Assembly: GCF_001543175.1 (NCBI RefSeq)
Contig: NZ_CP014161.1
Coordinates: 1,364,001 to 1,428,000 of the forward strand
Direction of reading: 5' to 3'
DNA from: Aerococcus urinae
GTDB lineage: Bacteria; Bacillota; Bacilli; Lactobacillales; Aerococcaceae
Length of the DNA stretch: 64,000 nucleotides
Below the pieces are notes generated by a model that saw only the letters and a list, made by a program, of their open reading frames with translations, was not told where the DNA came from and did not search any database. Position numbers and translations under genes: made by a program. Every line of letters begins with the position of its first letter. Positions within the stretch are counted from its first letter, which is position 1. This document shows positions 50,501-58,785 of this stretch, piece by piece.

Positions 50501-53371
50501 GATAGTGTGGGTCCCGTTGCCATTGTCTTTAGTGGTTACTTCTGGCGACTTGACGTCTTGGCCGTCCTTCACAAATGTTTCGCTAATGACCTTGCCGTTT
50601 TCTGGATCTTTAACGGTGATCTTAGTACCTGCCTGGTTACCAGGGGTGTTTGGATCAAGGTCTTCCACCCGTTCCGTTTCAACAACAGGAGCCTTAGCGT
50701 CCTTACCGTCTTTCACAGAACCTTCTGCAACAGCTGGTTGACTTTCATCAGCCTTGCCAGTCTTAGGATCTACTGGATAGAACTTAATCGTGGTGGTACC
50801 ATCTGCACCCTTAGTCACAACAGGTGCATAAGTCTTACCATCAACACCGTCTTGACCTTTTTCACCTTGGTCACCCTTGTCACCTTTGGCACCATCTTGG
50901 ACTTGGCCGGTAGCGACTGGGTCTTGTTTGGTATCTGGCTTGCCGGTCTTAGGATCTACTGGGTAGAACTTAATGGTGGTGACGCCGTCTTGGCCTTTTT
51001 CAACTACTGGAGCGTAGGTTTTGCCATCTTCGCCTTTGTCACCTTTTTCACCCTTAGCGCCATCTTGACCTTTTTCGCCGTCTTTAACAAAGCTTTCGCT
51101 GATGACTTTTCCAGTTTCTGGATCTTTGACAACTACCTTGGTACCTGGTTGATTGCCTTCAGTCGTTGGGTCTGCGTCTTCTACACGAGTGGTTTCAACA
51201 ATTGGGCTCTTGCCATCTTTGACTTCACCAGTAGCCACTGGGTCTTTAGTCTTGTCGGCTTGACCAGTCTTAGGATCGGTTGGGTAGAATTTAATAGTGG
51301 TTACGCCATCTTGACCTTTTTCAACCACTGGGGTGAAGGTCTTGCCGTCGGCGCCGTCTTTAACTTCGCCGCTTGCGACTGGATCTTGAGTCTTGTCAGC
51401 TTGGCCATCTTTACCGGTTGGGTAGAACTTGATGGTAGTAACGCCATCTTGGCCCTTCTCAACCACTGGGGTAAAGGTCTTGCCGTCTTGGCCGTCTTTG
51501 ACTTCGGTTTCACTTGGTGTTCCGTCAATGACATTGCCTTCACCGTCGCGGACTTGTGGGGTCACCTTGATGATGACACCATCGTTAGCATCGTTACGAC
51601 GGGTTTCGACTTTAGGACTTAAACCATCCTTACCGTCTTTTCCATCTTTAACGCTACCTTCTGCGACTGGTTTTTTACTTGTATCCGCCTTACCGGTTTC
51701 TGGGTTAACTGGGTAGAATTTAATGGTGGTGACACCATCGGCACCCTTTTCAACTACTGGAGCAAAGGAAGTGCCATTTTTACCAGGGTCACCCTTGTCG
51801 CCTTTTGTGCCATCTTTGACAAAGCTTTCACTGATAACTTTATTGGTTTCAGGATCTTTAACCGTGACTTTAGTCCCTGGTTGATTGCCATCGGTATTAG
51901 GGTCAACATCTTCGAGACGAGCGGTTTCAACAATTGGTGTCTTACCGTCTTTGACCTCGCCAGTTGCTACTGGATCTTGAGTCTTATCGGCTTGACCATC
52001 TTTACCAGCTGGGTAGAACTTGATGTGGGTTACCCCATCTGCGCCCTTTTCAACCACAGGTACATAGGTCTTGCCGTCAGTACCATTCTTGCCATCTTGG
52101 CCTTTTTCACCTTGGGCTCCGGCAACACCTCGTTCACCTTGATCACCCTTGTCACCTTTAGCACCGTCTTTGACTTCGCCAGTAGCAATTGGATCTTGGT
52201 TTTCATCAGCCTTACCGGTCTTAGGATCGACTGGGTAGAACTTGATCGTTGTGATACCGTCTTGGCCTTTCTTAACCACAGGGGCATAAGTCTTACCGTT
52301 GGCGCCATCCTTGACTTCGCTGGTCACAGGGGTACCCGTAACGATTTCACCTTGGTCATTGTAGGAACGTGGAGTTAGGGTAATGATTACGCCATCGTTA
52401 GCTGGGTTGCGTTTAACGTCAACTAATGGAGTTAAGCCATCACGGCCATTCTTACCATCTTGGCCCTTGTCACCTGGATCACCCTTGTCACCTTTTTCAC
52501 CGTCTTTAACAAAGCTTTCGCTCAATACGGCACCGGTGGTTGGGTCTTTGATGGTGACCTTAGTTCCTGGTTGCTTGCCGTCAACAGTCGCATCTGCGTC
52601 TTCAACCCGGCTGGTTTCAACGAGAGGGGCCTTACCATCTTTACCGTCTGTTACTTGACCGGTAGCAATAGGATTTTGGTTCTTGTCTGCTTGACCTTCC
52701 TTATTGGCTGGATAGAACTTGATGTGGGTTACCCCATCGTCGCCCTTTTCAACCACTGGAACATAGGTCTTACCGTCAATACCATTTTTACCGTCTTGGC
52801 CTTTTTCGCCTTGGTCACCTTGGGCTCCGGTTGCACCTGTCTCACCCTTTTCACCGCGTTCGCCTTGTGGGCCTTGAAGACCTTGTTCACCCTTCTCGCC
52901 GTCTTTGACAATACCTTCAGCGATTGGGTTTTGGGTCTTATCAGCTTTACCTTCTGCATTGGCTGGGTAGAACTTAATGGTGGTTTGTTTGTTGGCGTCA
53001 TCACGTTCAACTACTGGAACGTAGGACTTACCGTCGACACCATCTTTACCCTTCTCACCTTGAGCACCAGCTGCACCGGTTTCACCCTTTTCGCCGTCTT
53101 TTACGATACCTTCAGCGACAGGCTTTTGATCTTTATCTGCCGTACCGTCTGCCTTGGCTGGATAGAATTTGATGGTGGTTTGTTTGTTGGCGTCATCACG
53201 TTCAACAACAGGAACGTAGGACTTACCATCTACGCCATCTTTACCCTTCTCACCTTGGGCACCGGTTGCACCAGTTTCACCTTTTTCACCACGCTCGCCT
53301 TGAGGGCCTTGGAGACCGCGTTCACCTGGGTCACCTTTAGCCCCGTCTTGAACTTGGCCGGTAGCGACTGG
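47561..53371 (-). CDS. Collagen-like surface protein, C-terminal portion with LPxTG anchor
   Basis: Open frame of about 1,935 codons with no signal peptide: the downstream part of the surface-protein gene after the frameshift. It is made of many small modules of five kinds, each about 33-46 residues and ending in -VKDG, -VKNG or -VRDG, separated by Gly-X-Y collagen stretches (GDKGDQGEKGQDG type). Next come a CCKPC cysteine group, a proline-rich wall-spanning region with repeated TPEVPNVPG, then SLPATG, a hydrophobic helix (about 23 residues) and the positive tail KNNKED: a sortase A signal. On its own it could not be exported. The first ATG in this frame (52756) is internal and has no ribosome binding site I can support. 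Confidence 0.9.
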   Translation of the reverse strand, partial: PVATGQVQDGAKGDPGERGLQGPQGERGEKGETGATGAQGEKGKDGVDGKSYVPVVERDDANKQTTIKFYPAKADGTADKDQKPVAEGIVKDGEKGETGAAGAQGEKGKDGVDGKSYVPVVERDDANKQTTIKFYPANAEGKADKTQNPIAEGIVKDGEKGEQGLQGPQGERGEKGETGATGAQGDQGEKGQDGKNGIDGKTYVPVVEKGDDGVTHIKFYPANKEGQADKNQNPIATGQVTDGKDGKAPLVETSRVEDADATVDGKQPGTKVTIKDPTTGAVLSESFVKDGEKGDKGDPGDKGQDGKNGRDGLTPLVDVKRNPANDGVIITLTPRSYNDQGEIVTGTPVTSEVKDGANGKTYAPVVKKGQDGITTIKFYPVDPKTGKADENQDPIATGEVKDGAKGDKGDQGERGVAGAQGEKGQDGKNGTDGKTYVPVVEKGADGVTHIKFYPAGKDGQADKTQDPVATGEVKDGKTPIVETARLEDVDPNTDGNQPGTKVTVKDPETNKVISESFVKDGTKGDKGDPGKNGTSFAPVVEKGADGVTTIKFYPVNPETGKADTSKKPVAEGSVKDGKDGKDGLSPKVETRRNDANDGVIIKVTPQVRDGEGNVIDGTPSETEVKDGQDGKTFTPVVEKGQDGVTTIKFYPTGKDGQADKTQDPVASGEVKDGADGKTFTPVVEKGQDGVTTIKFYPTDPKTGQADKTKDPVATGEVKDGKSPIVETTRVEDADPTTEGNQPGTKVVVKDPETGKVISESFVKDGEKGQDGAKGEKGDKGEDGKTYAPVVEKGQDGVTTIKFYPVDPKTGKPDTKQDPVATGQVQDGAKGDKGDQGEKGQDGVDGKTYAPVVTKGADGTTTIKFYPVDPKTGKADESQPAVAEGSVKDGKDAKAPVVETERVEDLDPNTPGNQAGTKITVKDPENGKVISETFVKDGQDVKSPEVTTKDNGNGTHTITIKNPDGTTTTTTVKDGAKGEKGDKGQDGTNGVDGKAYAPVVEKGQDGTTTIKFYPVDPKTGKADTTKPAVAEGAVKDGANGKSAYTTVVEGPNAAGEPGRWIINYFDKNNDGKFTDDEVVSAQFVRDGKDGQSPTVEVKDNGDGTHTITTKNPDGTVNSTTTVKNGKDGKSPVVESTRVEDADPNTPGNQAGTKITVKDPETGKVISESFVKDGLNGKDGKDGKNGIDGKSFAPVVVKGADGTTTIKFYPVDPKTGQPDTTQAPVAEGSVKDGKDGKSPEVTTKDNGDGTHTITIKNPDGTTTTTTVKDGKDGKTPEVGVKDNGDGSHTITIKNPDGTTTTTTVRDGKNGQNGKDGRDGIDGKSFAPVVEKGQDSTTTIKFYPVDPKTGQPDTTQAPVAEGSVKDGKDGKSPEVSLKDNGDGTHTITVKNPDGTTSTTTVKNGKDGKSPEVTTTDNGDGTHTITIKNPDGTTTTTTVKDGKDGRDGIDGKTFAPVVEKGQDGTTTIKFYPVDPKTDKPDTSQPAVAEGSVKDGRDGKDGKDGKSPQVSIRNNNDGSHTITIKNPDGTTTTTTVKDGKDGRDGKDGKDGKDGHSQRIRTEKGKDSQGNEGIWVIITDDKGNELSREFIRDGKTPSVKVEEGKNSRGESGQWIIVFDGDGNEVSREFVRDGKDGASSSLETVPGKNEKGESGLWVIVKDGEGKESSRHFVRDGKDGKDGKDGRSVQKIYNRQGKLIIIFSDHTTEEIEIPCCKPCPETPRTPKPEDPTPEVPNKPETPKPGEPKVPENPSPEVPNVPGKPEEPGKPEQPEVPEPGQPKVPGDPTPEVPNVPGEPTPEVPNVPGEPTPEVPNVPGEPTPEVPNVPGEPTPEVPNVPGNPTPEVPNVPGNPTPEVPNVSGNPTPEIPNQPSDPAPQVPGQADPDNSFKNEGNESVTNKEQNGQAKQASLPATGAEVTSAMTVIIASLLLSSGALLVKNNKED
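47806..48060 (-). repeat. Proline-rich tandem repeats (wall-spanning)
   Basis: About nine copies of a roughly 27-30 bp unit encoding TPEVPNVPG(E/N)P, then shorter PKVPG/PEVPN variants to about 48230. Neighbouring units are nearly identical in DNA, so gain or loss of units by slippage or recombination is likely. Confidence 0.85.
48330..53370 (-). repeat. Module array of surface protein
   Basis: DNA repeated at several scales. By eye the protein modules in the whole gene are: about 17 of the -TTIKFYP- type, 6 of the -ESFVKDG type, 7 of the -GDGTHTITIKNPDG- type, 3 of the -NDANDGV- type and 4 of the -W(I/V)I- ...FVRDG type. Some neighbouring copies differ at only a few bases. Confidence 0.8.
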
Positions 53372-56300
53372 TTTTCATTAGTGTTGGCATTGCCGTTCTT
53401 ATCAGCTGGGTAGAACTTGATGGTCGTTACGCCATTTTCGCCCTTTTCAACGACTGGAACATAGGTCTTGCCGTCTGTACCAGGTGCGCCGTCTTTAACT
53501 TCGCTAGTGGTTGGAGTCCCGTTTTCAGGTTGTCCTTGGGCGTTATAGTGGCGTGGGGTTACAGTGATGAGGACACCATCATTAGCATCATTACGACGTA
53601 CGTCAACTAATGGTGTTAAGCCGTCGCGGCCGTCCTTACCTGGGGCTCCTTGGGCACCTTGTTCGCCCTTCTCACCTTGTGGACCGCGTTCACCCTGGTC
53701 ACCTTTTGGACCTTGGGCACCGGTTTCACCTCGAAGGCCTTGTTCACCTTGAGGGCCACGTTCACCCTGGTCACCTTTTGGACCGGCGACGCCTTGAGGA
53801 CCTTGTGGACCAACTTCGCCGCGTTCACCTTTTTCACCGTCTTTAACGGTACCTTTAGCGACTGGTTCTTGGCTGGTGTCAGCAGAACCATCTGGCTTGG
53901 CTGGGTAGAACTTAATGGTGGCTTCTTTCTTCGCTTCATCGCGAGTTACGACTGGAACGAAGGATTTACCATCAGCACCTTTTTCACCTTGGGCACCGGT
54001 TGCGCCGGTAGCACCAGTTGCGCCTGTTTCGCCCTTGTCGCCTTTTTGACCTTGGGCGCCGTCTTTACCATCTTTAACGACACCAGTTGCAATAGGGTTC
54101 TTAGTGGTGTCAGCCGTACCATCAGCTTTGGCTGGGTAGAACTTAATGGTGGTTTCTTTCTTCGCTTCATCGCGGTCAACGACTGGAACATAGGTCTTGC
54201 CATCTTCGCCCTTGGCACCTTGAGCGCCTTGTTCACCCTTAGGTTCTTGTGGTCCGGCTACACCTGGATCACCTTTTTCACCTTGGGGACCTTGAGGACC
54301 TTGAGGACCTTGAGGACCTTGAAGACCGGCTACACCTTGTTCGCCTTTCTCGCCTTTAGGTCCGGCTACACCTTGTTCACCCTTCTCGCCTTTTGGACCT
54401 TGAGGACCAGCGACACCTTGTTCGCCTTTCTCACCTTTTGGACCTTGAGGACCAGCGACACCTTGTTCGCCTTTCTCACCTTTAGGGCCGGCTACACCTT
54501 GTTCACCCTTCTCGCCTTTTGGACCTTGAGGACCAGCGACACCAGGTTCACCTTTGTCCCCCTTAGCACCGGCTACACCTTTAGGCCCTTGTTGACCATC
54601 GTAAACGAAGGTTTCGTTAAGAGTTCTACCACTTACTGGATCGATTACGGTAACCTTTGTTCCTGGACGGCCATCTTTAGTCCCACGTTCAGTTGTAATC
54701 TTAGGAGTACGTCCATCACGGGGAACGATGGTCTTGCCTGGGCGACTAGTGCGATCGCCATCTCGAACGACAGCTGAAATTGTATCGCCTTCGTTTAAAG
54801 GGGTCACATTAGAAATTTGGAATTCACCATCAGGATTGGTACTTGTTTGATAGGTTTGTCCACCCACAGTTACAGTGACAGGTTTGTTTGGTTCAGCTGT
54901 ACCACTAATTGTAGTATCACCAGATAAACGAGGATTCACTACTGGGGGTTCGATTGGTTGTTTTTGACCTTCTGGTAGTCCAACCCCAATCAGAATTTCA
55001 GCATTAACAACAGGTTTCTCAACTTCACGAAGAGTACCAATTTCTCCGAGATCGACACCCTTATAGGTACGAACCGTCTTAACTAGCCGGTCAACCCCTT
55101 CTTCCCCACGACGTACTTCTTTACTTGAACCTACAGGCAGTTCAGTAGTCGTCTTATAGATGGTTTGGAATTTTACAGGTACTTTTTCGACCTTTTCACG
55201 CGTACCGAAATTAGCATTTGGGTTTAAGTCACCTTGTTGGGTATTGTTTTCGTAAAAATAGTTACGGCGATTTACTGGGTCAGTTGTTCCAGGATTTGAA
55301 CCCATAGCTTGGTTGAACATCCCAATTGTCGTCTTATAGTCTAACTTGCCATTCCAATCTTTAACCGGGACTGAGAATTTATAAACTACAGGATAACCAT
55401 TCTTAGCATCATTGTTACTTAAGGAATAATCAGTACCCATGGATAAACCAGTATAACCAGTAGCTGCCCCACTGGTTAATTGAATAGTTTGAGGACGGCG
55501 TGTTTTATTTCCTGGAATGCTAACTTGGGCTGGTACACCTGTTGTAGGATTATAGTTAAAGCCACTTCCTAGCTCAATACCAAAGCGGGCTTGGTGCTGA
55601 ACCGATCCCCCTAATTGAGCTGTTGCCTTAGGATCTAAACGATAAGTTAATTCAAAATCAACTTTATTAGCAGCCCGATTAGGAACAGCTTTCAGGGTAT
55701 AATGAGCATTATTCGGATTACCTGTACCAAAAATCGTTCCATCTGCTTGATGAGTAATCGGCGTATTCGCATTCCCTAAGGCAACAGGCGCTCCACCAAC
55801 CCGCACTTCACTTGGGGTTTCAGGAACAGAGTAGAAGGCAAAGCCTGTGCGGCGTTTGTCGCCCGCGTATTGGACGCCGGCTTTGGAAACTTCTTCCATC
55901 AACTGGCGGCCGTTGCTGACTTTAGATAAATCAACATTCTTAACAATGCCGTCGATCTCTTCGTCGGTGTAGATGTCCTTGAGCTCTGTTCTCAGCGCTT
56001 CTTGAGGGTTGGCTGCCCCTAAGATTCTCTTAGCTAAACGGTCGAGGCCTGCATCACGGGCTGCTTCTGCAGAAGTACCTGGAATTTCTGCTCCTTCTAC
56101 TGCCGCATAGTTTCCTGCTTGGCTTTGAGAGGCTTCTTTTTTACCTTTGTCTGACAATTCACCCACTTCTGGGGAAACAGTGTCAGCTGCTTTTTCTTCT
56201 TTATTTTCTTTAGCTTGGTCAGCTTCAGCTGGCGCTTGAGCCTTGTTTTCAGCTGCTGGCGCTTCTGTTACTTCTTCAGCCTTAGCTGGAGCTTCCTCAA

Positions 56301-56649
56301 CAGGTGTTGCTTCTGCTGCTGGAGCGATAGCTGTCGAAGTATCTTGATCACTTACAGGAGTGACTTGCCCAGGAGCAACTACTTTCTCCGTACTTTCACT
56401 ATTTGTTTCATTTCCCAGTGTTGCACTCTTATCAGCCGTGAGCGCGTGGGCAGAATTTGTTGGAAGTAAGCTTTCTTCAGCGTTGGTTTCATTAGCAACA
56501 GCGCGAACTACTGAAGCGTCTCCCATGAAGAGTAAACCAACCGCAACAGCGACTGAGGCTACCCCAATGTTTAAACGTTTAATGCTGTAGCGGTAATAGC
56601 GATTGCTATTTTTCTCCCGCAACAGTTTAAAATTATTTTTTCCTACCAT
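53230..56649 (-). CDS. Collagen-like surface protein, N-terminal portion with YSIRK signal
   Basis: An 1,139-residue frame of which about 1,092 residues are in the original frame; the last roughly 47 (basic, without repeats) are the out-of-frame tail to a stop at 53230. Signal: YYRYSIKRLNIGVASVAVAVGLLFMG then ...VRA. Residues about 55-180 are low-complexity Ala/Glu/Pro; about 185-500 a unique globular domain; about 500-570 a G5-like domain (VKFQTIYKTTTELPVGSS, GEEGVDRLVKTVRTYKG); about 590-660 an Ig-like domain (TTISGTAEPNKPVTVTVGG); then a long collagen run of about 39 Gly-X-Y triplets. ATG with weak AAAGAAAG upstream. As it stands the product would be secreted but not sorted to the wall. 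Confidence 0.9.
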   Translation of the reverse strand: MVGKNNFKLLREKNSNRYYRYSIKRLNIGVASVAVAVGLLFMGDASVVRAVANETNAEESLLPTNSAHALTADKSATLGNETNSESTEKVVAPGQVTPVSDQDTSTAIAPAAEATPVEEAPAKAEEVTEAPAAENKAQAPAEADQAKENKEEKAADTVSPEVGELSDKGKKEASQSQAGNYAAVEGAEIPGTSAEAARDAGLDRLAKRILGAANPQEALRTELKDIYTDEEIDGIVKNVDLSKVSNGRQLMEEVSKAGVQYAGDKRRTGFAFYSVPETPSEVRVGGAPVALGNANTPITHQADGTIFGTGNPNNAHYTLKAVPNRAANKVDFELTYRLDPKATAQLGGSVQHQARFGIELGSGFNYNPTTGVPAQVSIPGNKTRRPQTIQLTSGAATGYTGLSMGTDYSLSNNDAKNGYPVVYKFSVPVKDWNGKLDYKTTIGMFNQAMGSNPGTTDPVNRRNYFYENNTQQGDLNPNANFGTREKVEKVPVKFQTIYKTTTELPVGSSKEVRRGEEGVDRLVKTVRTYKGVDLGEIGTLREVEKPVVNAEILIGVGLPEGQKQPIEPPVVNPRLSGDTTISGTAEPNKPVTVTVGGQTYQTSTNPDGEFQISNVTPLNEGDTISAVVRDGDRTSRPGKTIVPRDGRTPKITTERGTKDGRPGTKVTVIDPVSGRTLNETFVYDGQQGPKGVAGAKGDKGEPGVAGPQGPKGEKGEQGVAGPKGEKGEQGVAGPQGPKGEKGEQGVAGPQGPKGEKGEQGVAGPKGEKGEQGVAGLQGPQGPQGPQGPQGEKGDPGVAGPQEPKGEQGAQGAKGEDGKTYVPVVDRDEAKKETTIKFYPAKADGTADTTKNPIATGVVKDGKDGAQGQKGDKGETGATGATGATGAQGEKGADGKSFVPVVTRDEAKKEATIKFYPAKPDGSADTSQEPVAKGTVKDGEKGERGEVGPQGPQGVAGPKGDQGERGPQGEQGLRGETGAQGPKGDQGERGPQGEKGEQGAQGAPGKDGRDGLTPLVDVRRNDANDGVLITVTPRHYNAQGQPENGTPTTSEVKDGAPGTDGKTYVPVVEKGENGVTTIKFYPADKNGNANTNENQSLPAKFKTGLKVTQVNAVSKALKASVVKKVKLVQPVPKVRRVKMA
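53370..53375 (-). other. Frameshift site in surface-protein gene
   Basis: On the coding strand ...AATGAAAACCAGTC...; other modules read Asp/Lys-Pro-Val-Ala-Thr-Gly here. One more base in the AAAA (or CC) run restores P-V-A-T-G-Q-V-Q-D-G and an open frame to the LPATG end. Confidence 0.8.
54230..54600 (-). repeat. Collagen Gly-X-Y repeat block
   Basis: Nearly identical 18-36 bp units encoding GPKGEKGEQGVAG(PQ). About 39 triplets in a row are uninterrupted; a GAA (Glu) at 54244-54246 stands where Gly is expected. Confidence 0.85.
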
Positions 56650-57078
56650 ATTTTCAACTACTTTCTTTATGACGAATGAATTATCATCGACTCATGTTTT
56701 TTCTCGGGCGACACTAAAAATATTACCTCGTCAGTAAATCAAAAAAATCTGTGAATTACTAGAAGCTTTAGATTATTTTCATTAAAAAAATTAAATTAAA
56801 CAATATTGTTCTTTTTTCAATAAATTAAATAAGCCCTATATATTGGGATTTTCGGTGATTTTAATAAATTTTATTTAAGAAACGTAAATGTTTAAAGTGC
56901 AATTTATTGTATTTTTATATGTGTGCCCGTTCGGGAAGCTATGATTAATTATCTCTAAATTTGCCTTATTTATTATAAAATGCCGCTAAACTCGATGAAT
57001 TTTGGAACAGTTTTATACATATTTGTATTTATTTAAAAACAATTTTCTTTTAGCTTTGATTTTTTTCTTGAAACACAC
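56650..57078. other. AT-rich intergenic region upstream of surface gene
   Basis: About 430 bp, strikingly A/T-rich, between the surface-protein start and the nucleosidase terminator. No open frame, RNA gene or convincing promoter pair could be supported. A small CCCGTTCGGG palindrome is at about 56926-56936. It must contain the surface-gene promoter and leader; AT-rich sequence of this length could be a site for nucleoid or regulator binding (inference). Confidence 0.5.
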
Positions 57079-57122
57079 AAAAAAACCTCTAAGTTTTTGA
57101 AGCAAAGCTTCTAACCTAGAGG
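57079..57122 (-). terminator. Terminator of nucleoside hydrolase gene
   Basis: CCTCTAGGTTAGAAGC hairpin arm with GCTTCaaaaacttAGAGG, then seven T on the minus strand; a second apical pairing GAAGC/GCTTC is included. Confidence 0.75.
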
Positions 57123-57151
57123 GAATGATTTATTATTATATATTCTATTTT

Positions 57152-58111
57152 TTAGGGCAAGTGAGTCTCTAAATGCATAAAAGCCTCCATCAGTCGGTCA
57201 AAGTAGCGGTCAGGATTAACTCTCATCACTACTCGTGCATTAGTCACTTGGTTAAAACGCCCTTCCAAGTCTGCTACACAGAGTCCCTGGACCAAGTTGC
57301 TATCGGTCACAATGGTCATAGCGGTTAAGGGGACTGCTTCAACAAAGTCAGGGTCATAATAGACCATAAAGGCCATAACATCATGGATAATACAGCCCGG
57401 TAAGCTCTCCCGCTCTTGGTAGGTTTTGATCTGATCATCAAATAAGGCATGGAATAGCTCAGAAATCTTTGGAAAATGATCTTCTATAGCTTGAACAATC
57501 TCAGGCGTATAAACAGCCTGGTAAGTAGCATCCAAACCACACATAGTGATCGGTATTTGAGTCCCAATTTGCTGGTAAACGCTCTGGGCAGCCTGGGCAT
57601 CATAGCCATAGTTAAATTCCGTTACCGGAGTCAGCTTGCCTTTATGAATGCCACCTCCCATGGAATAAACCTGACCTAGTTCATTAACTAAGTCGGGCTC
57701 TTTTTCCAAACAACGAGCTAAATTAGTCAGTGGGCCCAATGTTAGAATATCCACCTTTTTAGGATTAGTCTTAACCGCTCGGATAATAAAGTCAACCGCG
57801 CTCTCTTCAGCCAAAAGCTCTTCTCGAGGAGGGATCTCTAAACTTCCCATTCCCCTATCTCCGTGATAGGCTTGGCGCTGACTCTTAGCAATCACTGGAT
57901 TTTGACTCTGGTGGGGAGAGCCTGAATAAATCGGAACATCCAGACTGAGATAATTCACCAAGCTAGTGGCATTGGCATTAATCTGCTCTAAAGACTGGTT
58001 ACCCTGGACCGTGGTGAGGCCAAGAACTTCGACATCTGGCTGACTAAGGGCAAGTAGAATGGCTAAGCTGTCATCAGTACCGGGATCAGTATCAATAATC
58101 ACTTGACGCAT
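57152..58111 (-). CDS. Inosine-uridine-type nucleoside N-ribohydrolase
   Basis: A 319-residue IunH-family hydrolase that splits a nucleoside into base and ribose. VIIDTDPGTDDSLAILLAL (calcium site DxDxxxDD, about 4-22), ILTLGPLTNLARCL and the later VMAFMVYYDP with HDVMA (catalytic His) are present. The family is broad in base preference: pyrimidine, purine or both. ATG at 58111 has CAGGAGGG 4 nt upstream; a longer frame (58135) lacks one. The start overlaps the 2H phosphoesterase gene by 20 bases, so the two are translated together. No signal peptide, so intracellular. Confidence 0.9.
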   Translation of the reverse strand: MRQVIIDTDPGTDDSLAILLALSQPDVEVLGLTTVQGNQSLEQINANATSLVNYLSLDVPIYSGSPHQSQNPVIAKSQRQAYHGDRGMGSLEIPPREELLAEESAVDFIIRAVKTNPKKVDILTLGPLTNLARCLEKEPDLVNELGQVYSMGGGIHKGKLTPVTEFNYGYDAQAAQSVYQQIGTQIPITMCGLDATYQAVYTPEIVQAIEDHFPKISELFHALFDDQIKTYQERESLPGCIIHDVMAFMVYYDPDFVEAVPLTAMTIVTDSNLVQGLCVADLEGRFNQVTNARVVMRVNPDRYFDRLMEAFMHLETHLP

Positions 58112-58772
58112 GGTTCCCTCCTGAGTAAGTCTCACTATTGAGCAAAGGGTGAAAGGCTAACATATCTTCATAGAAGGCCAGGTCTGGCTGAGGTAAAAGA
58201 AAGGGGTCCAGTTTTAAAAGCTCACTTTCTAGTTGCTGGCAGACGTCAGTGATCGCCGAGCTTTCTTCTCCTAAAAGATAGGACAAGCTCATATGAAACT
58301 GATAATCCTCTTCCAAGGGCAGTTGAAAGGCGTCCGCCAGTTGACGGCGGTAATTGTCTAATCGATGATAGCTATCCACATCACTAGGCTCTAGAAGAAT
58401 GGCTTGGGGAATTAGCCCGCTAACCCTCATTTTGATATTTTGCGGTTTAGCCACCTGGTTAAAGCGTTGCAGGAGAGCCTGTTTGATCTTTTGCCGGGAA
58501 TAGGTTTTGGGTAAGAAAGCTGGCCATTTGTCTGTCCCCTGGTCACGCTCCTTAAAGAGACCGAGGACGGTGATATGATAACTAGACGGAGGTAAGAGGG
58601 CCAGTTTATCTTGGTCTCCCTGTGGTAAAGTAGAGAAAGCTGCTTGTACCTGCTTTCCATAAGCGACGAGGTCGTCCATCGCCTCATTAGCAAAGGAAAT
58701 CACCGTATAGCCCGGATTAGAGACGACTTGGCCAGTCTTGGTAAATTTATCTTGCGGGTTGTTAATTTCCAT
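58092..58772 (-). CDS. 2H phosphoesterase (DUF1868-like)
   Basis: A 226-residue protein of the 2H phosphoesterase superfamily (RNA ligase/cyclic phosphodiesterase fold). The two H-x-(T/S) motifs are SYHITVLGL (about 63-71) and QFHMSLSYLL (about 163-172). They flank an inner pocket that acts on 2',3'-cyclic or 2'-5' phosphate bonds in relatives. The layout resembles DUF1868 proteins. AGGAAGG lies 6 nt before ATG. Between PP2C-like and nucleoside-hydrolase genes in one transcript, suggesting cyclic nucleotide or RNA-end metabolism feeding nucleosides to the hydrolase (inference). Confidence 0.78.
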   Translation of the reverse strand: MEINNPQDKFTKTGQVVSNPGYTVISFANEAMDDLVAYGKQVQAAFSTLPQGDQDKLALLPPSSYHITVLGLFKERDQGTDKWPAFLPKTYSRQKIKQALLQRFNQVAKPQNIKMRVSGLIPQAILLEPSDVDSYHRLDNYRRQLADAFQLPLEEDYQFHMSLSYLLGEESSAITDVCQQLESELLKLDPFLLPQPDLAFYEDMLAFHPLLNSETYSGGNHASSDY

Positions 58773-58785
58773 AAGTATTTCCTTC

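Larger units (their letters stand above)
47561..56649 (-). pseudogene. Giant collagen-like YSIRK/LPxTG surface protein, frameshifted
   Basis: With one base restored near 53370-53375 the two frames form a single gene of about 3,030 codons: YSIRK signal, alanine/proline/glutamate-rich N-region, a globular domain, a G5-like domain, an Ig-like domain, collagen and modular repeats, wall-spanning Pro region and LPATG. Frame arithmetic agrees: 9,089 bases is one short of a multiple of three. The split may be a true mutation, an on/off phase event or an assembly error in repeat DNA. Such proteins are adhesins or biofilm scaffolds in other Firmicutes; ligand unknown. Type is given as pseudogene only because the frame is broken in this sequence. 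Confidence 0.8.

Noticed and set aside
49226-51622. A 798-codon plus-strand open frame antisense to the surface protein
   Set aside because: It lies opposite a repeated, codon-biased array; the absence of stops comes from the regular Gly/Asp/Lys codons of the coding strand. The translation is hydrophobic low complexity with no family likeness and no ribosome binding site.
52728-52756. ATG at 52756 as true start of a separate downstream protein
   Set aside because: It is inside a module, has no ribosome binding site or signal peptide, and the frame is open upstream to the frameshift at 53370.
52460-54777. Further long plus-strand frames opposite the collagen region (52460-53413, 53650-54777)
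   Set aside because: Same cause: antisense of Gly-X-Y codons. They have no start signals and the sense frame carries clear domains.
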